Source: Bacteroidales bacterium | GTDB lineage: Bacteria; Bacteroidota; Bacteroidia; Bacteroidales; Dysgonomonadaceae | Reading direction: 5' to 3' | DNA: 22,525 nucleotides | NCBI GenBank assembly: GCA_012518155.1 | Contig: JAAYTC010000180.1 | Location: 1 to 22,525, forward strand | In this document: positions 14,741-21,895 of the stretch, piece by piece | How the letters are laid out: each line of letters starts with the position of its first letter | Position numbering within the stretch: the stretch's first letter is position 1 | Program-made: the position numbers and the translations under genes | The notes under the pieces: model-generated | What the model was told of the DNA's origin: nothing | What the model saw: only the letters and a program-made list of their open reading frames with translations | The model's database searches: none

Positions 14741-15319
14741 TTATCCTCCCAGTAAAATGTAGACGATGGGAATTAAAAGCCCGATGATGAAATACCACTT
14801 TCCTCGTCCCCCGATGCCGTGTTTCCCTTTTACCATGAATAATCCCGACACGGCGAGAAAGATAAGGGCCCCTCCGAAAAAGTCAGCCATCAATTTCCAG
14901 CCTCCCACGCGATTGTAGTGTAGGCGGTTCACCCAGTAGGCGAACGGTTTTCGCTTGCTCGTTTCGTAATGGACGGCACCGGTCGCGAGGTCATACTCCC
15001 CAACACCCCCTTGCAGAAGCAGTCGGTACGTGCCCCCCATTTCCCCGATGCTATTCAATACCGGGCGGTCGCTATCCAGTAGCCATGCATCTTTGAACTC
15101 ATCAGGGGTGAGCCCTTTTTCGAGCACCGCGGCGTGTTGCCGGATCCTGTATGAGGGGTCGCCTTTATCGAGTCGGTTCAGTAGAATGCCCGATAGGCCG
15201 TACACGAGCGACAATCCTACCATCGCGAAGCCAAGGTCGCGATGGAGGATTCGTATCCATTTCCGGGTTTTAGGCCCAATTAATCGTTGCATGAAACTTT
15301 TGACCTCTTTCTTTTTCAT
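14741..15319 (-). CDS. PepSY-associated transmembrane protein
   Basis: The product is 192 aa with three predicted membrane helices: about 30-48 (LGFAMVGLSLVYGLSG), about 143-162 (LMADFFGGALIFLAVSGLFM) and about 172-191. Between the first two lies a PepSY-like outside loop, ending in NRLHYNRVGGWK, a motif common in this family. Relatives often accompany iron or siderophore uptake genes and some act as ferric reductases. No pair of haem histidines is certain here, so that role is only a possibility. It is 20 bp downstream of the lipoprotein gene and 89 bp upstream of feoB, all in one direction. Confidence 0.8.
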   Translation of the reverse strand: MKKKEVKSFMQRLIGPKTRKWIRILHRDLGFAMVGLSLVYGLSGILLNRLDKGDPSYRIRQHAAVLEKGLTPDEFKDAWLLDSDRPVLNSIGEMGGTYRLLLQGGVGEYDLATGAVHYETSKRKPFAYWVNRLHYNRVGGWKLMADFFGGALIFLAVSGLFMVKGKHGIGGRGKWYFIIGLLIPIVYILLGG

Positions 15320-15339
15320 GGGAGCGCGTAGTATGTGAA

Positions 15340-15891
15340 CTATTGTTTCGTTTTATGGTATTGAAGCCCGTCGATGTAATAGATCGAGTAGTAGTCTTTT
15401 CCACGGGCTTGCATCCATTCCTTCATCTCGTTAATATTTGCTAACTCTGCCTCACAGGTTTCCATTGCCCCTTCCTCTTGCGGTTGTTCCTCTATTTTCA
15501 GGTTCACCTCCCTTTCCATATCGGCGATCTCGGTTTGAGTGAGACGACGCTCGCGGAGGACACCTTCAATCGTTAGTAGCGTGCCCACCTGTTCTTGATC
15601 GAACCGGCCAATTTTGCCCATCGCTTCTACCCGGATGGAGTGTTGTTGCCTGTCGCCCGTGAGGAAGCATCGCTTCCCGGAATGGCTGCACACGTGGGTG
15701 GCATATCCTTTCACGGTGATGGGTTGATCGATAAATGTTTCGGCGATGGTGTAGATCGTGTCGGCATCAAAAATCAAGGCGTGCGTTTCCACGGGAGTTG
15801 CGTCGCACGAGTAGGAATCTTGTTGAGCCGACTGCTTACAGGATACCATGGATATTACAAGTGCTGCAATCAGTAATAGATAATTTTTCAT
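15340..15891 (-). CDS. Lipoprotein with OB-fold-like domain and HVCSHSGKRC motif
   Basis: The product is 183 aa from the ATG at 15891. It begins with a lipoprotein signal peptide MKNYLLLIAALVISMVSC; Cys18 is the expected lipid-modified residue, so it sits on the envelope facing the periplasm or the outside. Residues about 57-115 look like an OB-fold barrel (ITVKGYATHVC... LLTIEGVLRE). They contain His66, Cys68, His70 and Cys75, a plausible metal or redox site. A further Cys is near 146. An in-frame ATG at 15921 would put 10 residues before the signal peptide and is rejected. It leads the lipoprotein-PepSY-feoB group, so iron or metal handling is inferred. No known function is recognised. Confidence 0.8.
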   Translation of the reverse strand: MKNYLLLIAALVISMVSCKQSAQQDSYSCDATPVETHALIFDADTIYTIAETFIDQPITVKGYATHVCSHSGKRCFLTGDRQQHSIRVEAMGKIGRFDQEQVGTLLTIEGVLRERRLTQTEIADMEREVNLKIEEQPQEEGAMETCEAELANINEMKEWMQARGKDYYSIYYIDGLQYHKTKQ

Positions 15892-15929
15892 TCGACAGTT
15901 ATTTTTAATGGATTCATACATAGTGATTT

Positions 15930-15937
15930 CAAAGTTA
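15930..15937 (-). promoter_or_regulatory. -7 element upstream of the lipoprotein gene
   Basis: TAACTTTG on the minus strand (15930-15937) fits the TAnnTTTG consensus perfectly, but no TTTG -33 is present at the right distance. Start near 15922-15925 gives a leader of about 30 nt. The 201-bp gap 15892-16092 otherwise holds only the divergent fumC promoter. Confidence 0.5.
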
Positions 15938-16053
15938 CTCTTTTTTCGCGATTATTTGTTTTTATTGGGAAGATATTGTTGCAAATAACGATCTTTAAAG
16001 GGATGCATTTGACCAGATTCGCCCCGTTCCGCGATTTTACTCATCTTTTTTTA

Positions 16054-16061
16054 TATTTTTG
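16054..16061 (+). promoter_or_regulatory. -7 element of fumC
   Basis: TATTTTTG (16054-16061) matches TAnnTTTG and lies 31 bp before the fumC ATG, giving a leader of about 25 nt. No -33 TTTG is found 19-21 bp upstream. Confidence 0.5.
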
Positions 16062-16092
16062 TCATGGAACATTCACGTAAAGAGAACAAATT

Positions 16093-17490
16093 ATGAATTA
16101 CCGGATAGAAAATGATACGTTGGGCGAGGTGAAAGTACCCGCCGATAAGTTATGGGGTGCGCAAACCGAACGGTCGCGCAACAACTTCAAGATTGGGAAG
16201 CCTGCTTCCATGCCGATCGAGATCGTACACGGGTTTGCCTATCTAAAGAAAGGTGCGGCATACGCCAATCACGAGGCGGGCGTGTTGTCGTTAGAGAAGC
16301 GCGACTTGATCGCGACGGTGTGCGACGAGATATTGGCCGGGAAGCACGACGACCAGTTCCCGCTGGTGATTTGGCAGACCGGTTCAGGCACGCAGAGCAA
16401 CATGAACGTCAACGAAGTGATCTCTAACCGGGCGCAACAGCTGGTAGGGAAAGAGATTGGAGAAGGTGAGAAAGTGGTGCAACCTAACGACGATGTGAAT
16501 AAGTCGCAATCGTCTAACGACACCTTTCCCACGGGGATGCATATTGCTTGCTACAAGAAGGTGGTGGAGGTCACCCTCCCCGGCTTACGCCAGCTGCACG
16601 CGTCGCTCGAGGCGAAGTCGAAAGAGATGGCCGACGTGGTGAAAATTGGACGAACTCACCTAATGGATGCCACTCCCCTCACGCTGGGACAGGAGTTCAG
16701 TGGCTACGTGGCACAACTGGAGCATGGCATTAAGGCGATCGAGAACACGCTGCCGCACCTCGCCGAACTCGCCTTGGGAGGAACGGCGGTGGGCACCGGA
16801 TTAAATACTCCAAAGGGGTATGACGTGACCGTAGCTCGCTATATCGCCGAGTTCACGGGTCTTCCGTTCGTGACTGCGAAAAACAAGTTCGAGGCATTGG
16901 CAGCCCACGACGCTATCGTGGAGACCCACGGTGCGTTGAAGCAGGTGGCCGTCGCCTTAAATAAGATCGCCAACGATATTCGTTTGCTGGCATCCGGCCC
17001 GAGAAGCGGAATCGGGGAAATTAACATACCGACCAACGAGCCCGGGTCGTCCATCATGCCGGGTAAGGTGAACCCCACCCAGTCGGAAGCACTCACCATG
17101 GTGTGCGCGCAGGTGATGGGCAACGATGTAGCCATTTCCATCGGGGGTATGCAAGGACATTTTGAACTGAACGTGTACAAGCCCGTCATGGCGGCCAATT
17201 TCTTGGAGAGCGCCCAGCTGCTGGGAGATGCCGCGGTGTCGTTCGATATTCATTGCGTTTCTGGCGTCGAGCCAAACAGGCCGAGAATAAAAGAGCTGTT
17301 GGACAACTCGTTGATGCTTGTGACAGCGCTTAACACCAAGATCGGGTACTACAAGGCGGCGGAGATTGCTAACGCGGCGCACGCCAACGGCACGACGCTA
17401 AAGGAGGAGGCGGTACGATTGGGCTACGTGTCGGAAGAGGATTTTGACAAATGGGTACGACCCGAGGATATGATCGGGCCAATGGGTTAA
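16093..17490 (+). CDS. fumC: Fumarate hydratase class II
   Basis: This oxygen-stable, iron-free fumarase interconverts fumarate and L-malate. The product is 465 aa, close to E. coli FumC (467). Seen: TGSGTQSNMNVNEVI (96-110), SSNDTFPTGMH (140-150), the active-site His189 in GRTHLMDATP, and the family signature GSSIMPGKVNPT (318-329) with its catalytic serine loop. It is followed by a strong terminator and then a class I fumarase in the same direction. Having both types suggests use of the Fe-S enzyme under anoxia and FumC under oxygen or iron stress. The symbol is secure, but regulation is inferred. Confidence 0.96.
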   Translation: MNYRIENDTLGEVKVPADKLWGAQTERSRNNFKIGKPASMPIEIVHGFAYLKKGAAYANHEAGVLSLEKRDLIATVCDEILAGKHDDQFPLVIWQTGSGTQSNMNVNEVISNRAQQLVGKEIGEGEKVVQPNDDVNKSQSSNDTFPTGMHIACYKKVVEVTLPGLRQLHASLEAKSKEMADVVKIGRTHLMDATPLTLGQEFSGYVAQLEHGIKAIENTLPHLAELALGGTAVGTGLNTPKGYDVTVARYIAEFTGLPFVTAKNKFEALAAHDAIVETHGALKQVAVALNKIANDIRLLASGPRSGIGEINIPTNEPGSSIMPGKVNPTQSEALTMVCAQVMGNDVAISIGGMQGHFELNVYKPVMAANFLESAQLLGDAAVSFDIHCVSGVEPNRPRIKELLDNSLMLVTALNTKIGYYKAAEIANAAHANGTTLKEEAVRLGYVSEEDFDKWVRPEDMIGPMG

Positions 17491-17501
17491 TTGCTGTTTA
17501 G

Positions 17502-17528
17502 CGGCACCGTTTTACGGTGCCGTTTTTT
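17502..17528 (+). terminator. Intrinsic terminator of fumC
   Basis: CGGCACCG (17502-17509) and CGGTGCCG (17515-17522) form a perfect 8-bp GC-rich stem with loop TTTTA, directly followed by six T (17523-17528). It lies 11 nt after the fumC stop. Its T tract runs straight into the promoter region of the next gene. Confidence 0.92.
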
Positions 17529-17553
17529 CTTTGTATTTTTTCTTTGTATTTTT
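17528..17553 (+). repeat. Tandem 13-bp duplication in the class I fumarase promoter
   Basis: TCTTTGTATTTTT occurs twice back to back (17528-17540 and 17541-17553). The second copy plus the next base gives TATTTTTG (17547-17554), a full -7 element. The first copy gives only TATTTTTT. The TTTG of the first copy is 13 bp upstream, too close for a -33. Confidence 0.85.
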
Positions 17554-17554
17554 G
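17547..17554 (+). promoter_or_regulatory. -7 element of the class I fumarase gene
   Basis: TATTTTTG fits TAnnTTTG, and the expected -33 position (about 17523-17526) falls in the T tract of the fumC terminator. Start near 17560 gives a leader of about 45 nt before the ATG at 17606. Confidence 0.5.
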
Positions 17555-17605
17555 TCCCTTCATGCACAAACCGGGTGTTTACCTTCCGGATAACAACAAT
17601 CATTT

Positions 17606-19246
17606 ATGGCAAAAAAACCGTTCATTTACCAGGAGCCTTTCCCCATGTCGGAAGATAAAACCTCCTATTACCTGCTCACGAAAGAGCACGTGTCCGTTGA
17701 GAATTTTGATGGCAAAGAGATCCTGAAGGTCTCTAACGAAGGATTAACGCTGCTGGCGCAAACCGCTTTCAGGGACGTGCAGTTCCTTTTGCGGCCCGAT
17801 CACCAGGAGCAAGTGGCTAAAATCCTCACCGATCCCGAGGCGAGTGATAACGATAAGTTCGTGGCTCTCACCTTTTTGAGGAATTCTGAGATTTCGGCGA
17901 AGGGGATCCTCCCGTTTTGCCAAGATACCGGAACCGCTATTATCACGGGAAAGAAAGGAAACCGGGTATGGACCGAGGGAGACGACGAAGAGGCGCTCTC
18001 GAAAGGGGTTTATAACACCTACATGAACGAGAACCTGCGCTACTCACAAAACGCGGCCCTCAACATGTACGATGAGGTGAACACGGGAACCAACCTGCCG
18101 GCGCAGATCGACCTGTATACGACCAAGGGGGATGAATATAATTTCCTCTGCATTGCCAAAGGGGGAGGCTCAGCAAATAAAACGTACCTCTACCAGGAGA
18201 CCAAGGCGCTACTGGCACCGGGTAAGCTGGAGGAGTTTTTGATTGATAAAATGAAGTCGTTAGGCACGGCCGCCTGCCCTCCCTACCACCTGGCATTCGT
18301 GATTGGTGGCACATCGGCAGAGGCAAACCTCAAGACGGTGAAGCTGGCCTCGGCCAAGTATTACGATAATTTGCCCACCGAAGGGAACGAGCTGGGGCAA
18401 GCATTCCGGGATATCGAACTGGAAGATCGTCTGCAAAAGGCGTCAATCGAGCTGGGATTGGGAGCGCAGTTTGGAGGGAAATACTTCGCGCACGACGTGC
18501 GGGTCATCCGGTTGCCTCGCCATGGCGCCTCGTGTCCGGTGGGCATGGGGGTATCCTGTTCGGCCGACCGAAATATCAAGGCAAAGATCAATCGCGAAGG
18601 GATCTGGATCGAGAAAATGGAAGATAACCCGGCACGACTCATACCCGAAGAGTTCCAAGAAGCGGGCGAAGGAGGGGGCGTGAAGATCGACCTGAACCGC
18701 CCAATGACCGAGATTCGGGAGGAACTATCGAAATACCCGGTCTCCACCCGCCTTTCGCTCAATGGTACGATTATCGTGGGAAGAGATATCGCCCACGCGA
18801 AACTGAAAGAACGGATCGATCGTGGAGAAGGCCTCCCGCAGTATGTCAAAGATCATCCCATTTACTACGCGGGGCCAGCTAAGACCCCTGAAGGGTATGC
18901 TTCGGGATCGATGGGGCCGACAACCGCGGGCCGAATGGATTCTTATGTGGATCTCTTGCAATCACATGGCGGCAGTTTGGTTATGCTGGCCAAAGGGAAC
19001 CGAAGCCAGCAGGTAACCGACGCGTGTAAGAAATACGGTGGTTTCTACTTGGGCAGCATTGGTGGGCCGGCTGCTATTCTCGCGCAGGAGAGCATCAAGA
19101 GCCTGGAGTGCGTGGAGTATCCCGAGCTGGGAATGGAAGCGATCTGGAAAATCGAAGTGGAAGATTTCCCGGCATTTATCCTCGTGGATGACAAGGGGAA
19201 CGACTTCTTTGAGGTAGTGGCACAGCCGAATTGCGCCTTAGGGTAA
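17606..19246 (+). CDS. Fumarate hydratase class I, single chain, [4Fe-4S]
   Basis: The product is 546 aa, the same type and size as E. coli FumA/FumB (548), and closely resembles the Bacteroides enzyme. The N-terminal two thirds is the Fe-S domain with Cys105 (FCQDTGTA), Cys224 (AACPPYH) and Cys318 (MGVSCSADR), the same residue numbers I recall for the E. coli cluster ligands. The C-terminal third (from about 365) is the beta-type domain with GTIIVGRDIAHAK and GPTTAGRMD. It hydrates fumarate to malate, or runs the reverse reaction in fermentation toward succinate. The ATG at 17606 gives the family N-terminus; another at 17645 would shorten it by 13 residues. It has its own -7 element after the fumC terminator. 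Confidence 0.95.
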   Translation: MAKKPFIYQEPFPMSEDKTSYYLLTKEHVSVENFDGKEILKVSNEGLTLLAQTAFRDVQFLLRPDHQEQVAKILTDPEASDNDKFVALTFLRNSEISAKGILPFCQDTGTAIITGKKGNRVWTEGDDEEALSKGVYNTYMNENLRYSQNAALNMYDEVNTGTNLPAQIDLYTTKGDEYNFLCIAKGGGSANKTYLYQETKALLAPGKLEEFLIDKMKSLGTAACPPYHLAFVIGGTSAEANLKTVKLASAKYYDNLPTEGNELGQAFRDIELEDRLQKASIELGLGAQFGGKYFAHDVRVIRLPRHGASCPVGMGVSCSADRNIKAKINREGIWIEKMEDNPARLIPEEFQEAGEGGGVKIDLNRPMTEIREELSKYPVSTRLSLNGTIIVGRDIAHAKLKERIDRGEGLPQYVKDHPIYYAGPAKTPEGYASGSMGPTTAGRMDSYVDLLQSHGGSLVMLAKGNRSQQVTDACKKYGGFYLGSIGGPAAILAQESIKSLECVEYPELGMEAIWKIEVEDFPAFILVDDKGNDFFEVVAQPNCALG

Positions 19247-19318
19247 CGGAGCACTTTTTCACGATTGGAGCCGATCGATCAGGATTTACTTGAAACAGTA
19301 ATTTTAAAAATCAGCAGA

Positions 19319-21808
19319 ATGAAGAGAGTCTTTTTAATCACGATTGCCTTATTCGTCGCTTTGTCGGCTGTAGAGGCACAAACCCGCGCCCAGATGACGC
19401 TCGAGAAAGGGTGGAGATTTACCCGCGAGGACGATCCTCGCTCTTCGGAGGTGAACTACAACGACAGCGAGTGGCAGACTGTTCGGGTGCCCCACGACTG
19501 GGCTATCTATGGACCGTTCGATAAGAACAACGATATTCACCGCATGGCGATCGTGCAGGATGGACAGACCACGGCCATCGAGCACTACGGACGTACCGGG
19601 GGGCTGCCTTTCACTGGGGTAGGGTGGTACCGTAATAGCTTCTCGATTCCCAACTTCACGCCGGGCAAAAAGGTGACCGTCCAGTTCGACGGGGCCATGA
19701 GCAACGCCCGTGTTTACATTAACGGGAAAGAGGCGGGGTACTGGCCCAACGGCTATAACACCTTTTATTTTGATATCACCGACCTGGTCAACGAGGACGG
19801 GCAAAATAATACGCTGGCCGTGCGGTTAGAGAATTTCGAGGAGCAGTCACGCTGGTACCCGGGCGCGGGACTCTACCGCAACGTGCATGTCATCACCACC
19901 CATGCCTCTCATATCCCCCTTTGGGGCACGTACGTGACAACGCCCGAGGTGAACGATCGGTTCGCGCGGGTGAACGTGCGGACCAAGGTGGTGGCCCCGG
20001 GCGAGGGGAGCTATAAACTGGTGACAGAGATTGTGGACGGAACTTCGCACGTGGTGGCAACGGATGAAGCGGAGCTGACTCCTTACGACTTGGGTGAACT
20101 CTCGAGGGACCTGATCGTGGAGGCCCCCCTCTTGTGGGACGTGCTGCAGCCTAACCTGTACCAGGTGAACTCCAAGCTGTACGAGGATGGTGTGTTGGTG
20201 GACGAGTACACTACTCCCTTTGGAATTCGCACGATCGAGATCGTGGCGGATGTTGGATTCTTGATAAATGGGCGATTGGTGAAGTTTCAGGGCGCGTGCA
20301 TGCACCACGATTTGGGGCCGTTAGGCGGTGCGGTGAACGAGGCAGCCATCCGCAGGCAGATACGTATCATGCAGGATATGGGGGTGAACGCCATCCGTAC
20401 CTCGCATAATATGCCGGCACCGGAGTACGTGCGCATCGCGGACGAGATGGGGATGATGCTGATGGTGGAGACGTTTGACGAATGGGCCATCCCCAAGGTG
20501 AAAAATGGGTATAACCGCTACTTCGACGAGTGGGCGGAGAGAGACATGGTCAACGTCCTCCATCACTTCCGCAACAACCCCAGCGTGGTGATGTGGTGCA
20601 TCGGGAACGAGGTGGAAGAGCAGAGCCATAAAGAGGGCGCAAAAGTGGCCCGCTTCCTGCAAGATATCTGCCACCGCGAGGATCCCACTCGTCCGGTGAC
20701 CAACGGGATGGATCGTCCCGATCATGTTTTCTCGAACTATATGGCAGCTATCATGGAGGTACCCGGGTTCAACTACCGCTCGTTCCGGTACCAAGAAGCA
20801 TACGAAAAATTACCCCAGCAGGTAGTCTTGGGAACAGAAACAACCTCTGCCCTCAGCTCCCGCGGGGTATACAAGTTTCCCGTGGAGCGGAAGGCGATGG
20901 CGATGTACGATGATCATCAAGCCTCGTCGTACGACGTGGAGCACGCGGGCTGGTCGAACCTCCCGGAAGACGATTTTATCCAGCACGACGACCTGCATTA
21001 TACCATGGGCGAATTTATATGGACCGGATTTGATTACTTGGGTGAACCCACGCCCTACTACAGCGCGTGGCCCAGCCATAGCTCCCTTTTCGGGGCGGTG
21101 GACCTGGCGGGGATCCCCAAGGACCGGTTCTACCTCTACCGCAGCCACTGGAACAAGGAGGCGGAGACACTGCATATCCTCCCCCACTGGAATTGGGAAG
21201 GACGAGAAGGCGAGGTGACCCCGGTGTTCGTGTACACCAATTATCCCTCGGCGGAGCTGTTTATTAACGGCAAGAGCCAGGGCGTGCGGACGAAGGACCT
21301 TACCGTGCCGCTCGATGGCAGTTATACCGCGGAGGCCCAACAAGGGTTCGATCGGCAAAAACGGTACCGGCTGATGTGGATGGATACCCGTTACGAACCG
21401 GGAACGGTGAAGGTGGTGGCGTATGATGAAGATGGAAACGCGGTGGCCGAGAAGGAGATCCGCACCGCCGGTAAACCCCATCGTCTGGTGCTCGAGGCAG
21501 ATCGAACCACGATAGAGGCTGATGGAAAAGACCTCTCCTTTATCACCGTGTCGGTGGTGGACCGGGATGGTAATCCCTGTCCCAATGTGAACGAACTGGT
21601 GCGGTTCAACGTGAAGGGAGCCGGGACCTACCGGGCCGGAGCCAATGGCGACGCGACCAGCCTCGACCTGTTCCACCTGCCCCAGATGCACCTGTTTAAC
21701 GGCAAGCTGGTGGCCATCGTGGAGTCTGGCGAAACACCGGGGACTATCACCTTGGAGGCCACGTCCAGGGGGTTGCGAAAGGCCAACATCACCATTCGAA
21801 CGAAGTGA
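19319..21808 (+). CDS. Secreted glycoside hydrolase family 2, beta-galactosidase-like
   Basis: The product is 829 aa from the ATG at 19319, with signal peptide MKRVFLITIALFVALSAVEA, so exported. Domains in order: GH2 sugar-binding beta-sandwich (about 25-195), immunoglobulin-like domain (about 200-300), TIM barrel (about 305-600), a DUF4982-like domain (about 650-710) and a C-terminal GH2/Big_1-like sandwich (about 720-829). The acid/base is Glu431 (CIGNEVEEQ). The nucleophile is probably Glu507 (LGTETTSA). GH2 covers beta-galactosidases, glucuronidases and mannosidases, so exact substrate is uncertain. No SusC/SusD pair or regulator is adjacent, so it is not in an obvious polysaccharide utilisation locus. 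No convincing promoter is visible in the 72-bp upstream gap. A TTG start at 19265 would bury the signal peptide and is rejected. Confidence 0.9.
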   Translation: MKRVFLITIALFVALSAVEAQTRAQMTLEKGWRFTREDDPRSSEVNYNDSEWQTVRVPHDWAIYGPFDKNNDIHRMAIVQDGQTTAIEHYGRTGGLPFTGVGWYRNSFSIPNFTPGKKVTVQFDGAMSNARVYINGKEAGYWPNGYNTFYFDITDLVNEDGQNNTLAVRLENFEEQSRWYPGAGLYRNVHVITTHASHIPLWGTYVTTPEVNDRFARVNVRTKVVAPGEGSYKLVTEIVDGTSHVVATDEAELTPYDLGELSRDLIVEAPLLWDVLQPNLYQVNSKLYEDGVLVDEYTTPFGIRTIEIVADVGFLINGRLVKFQGACMHHDLGPLGGAVNEAAIRRQIRIMQDMGVNAIRTSHNMPAPEYVRIADEMGMMLMVETFDEWAIPKVKNGYNRYFDEWAERDMVNVLHHFRNNPSVVMWCIGNEVEEQSHKEGAKVARFLQDICHREDPTRPVTNGMDRPDHVFSNYMAAIMEVPGFNYRSFRYQEAYEKLPQQVVLGTETTSALSSRGVYKFPVERKAMAMYDDHQASSYDVEHAGWSNLPEDDFIQHDDLHYTMGEFIWTGFDYLGEPTPYYSAWPSHSSLFGAVDLAGIPKDRFYLYRSHWNKEAETLHILPHWNWEGREGEVTPVFVYTNYPSAELFINGKSQGVRTKDLTVPLDGSYTAEAQQGFDRQKRYRLMWMDTRYEPGTVKVVAYDEDGNAVAEKEIRTAGKPHRLVLEADRTTIEADGKDLSFITVSVVDRDGNPCPNVNELVRFNVKGAGTYRAGANGDATSLDLFHLPQMHLFNGKLVAIVESGETPGTITLEATSRGLRKANITIRTK

Positions 21809-21832
21809 CAACCCAGACCGGGTGAAAATAGT

Positions 21833-21862
21833 AACGCTTCATCGAAAGGTGGAGCGTTTTTT
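21833..21862 (+). terminator. Intrinsic terminator of the GH2 gene
   Basis: AACGCTTCA (21833-21841) pairs with TGGAGCGTT (21850-21858) over 9 bp with one G-U pair and an 8-nt loop, followed by TTTTTT (21857-21862). It ends 1 bp before the next promoter's -7 element. Confidence 0.88.
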
Positions 21863-21863
21863 G

Positions 21864-21871
21864 TACCTTTG
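21864..21871 (+). promoter_or_regulatory. -7 element of the rRNA methyltransferase gene
   Basis: TACCTTTG matches TAnnTTTG perfectly and lies 24 bp before the ATG at 21896. The expected -33 region falls inside the GH2 terminator hairpin and is not TTTG. Confidence 0.6.
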
Positions 21872-21895
21872 CAGGGCAAATAGACAGATAGCAAG

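Noticed and set aside
19265..19318. Upstream TTG start for the GH2 gene
   Set aside because: It would place 18 polar residues before a clear signal peptide that begins at the ATG at 19319.
20810..21811. 333-codon open frame antisense to the GH2 gene
   Set aside because: It is long only because the GH2 gene is GC-rich at third positions. The protein has no recognisable domain, while the sense strand has clear GH2 motifs.
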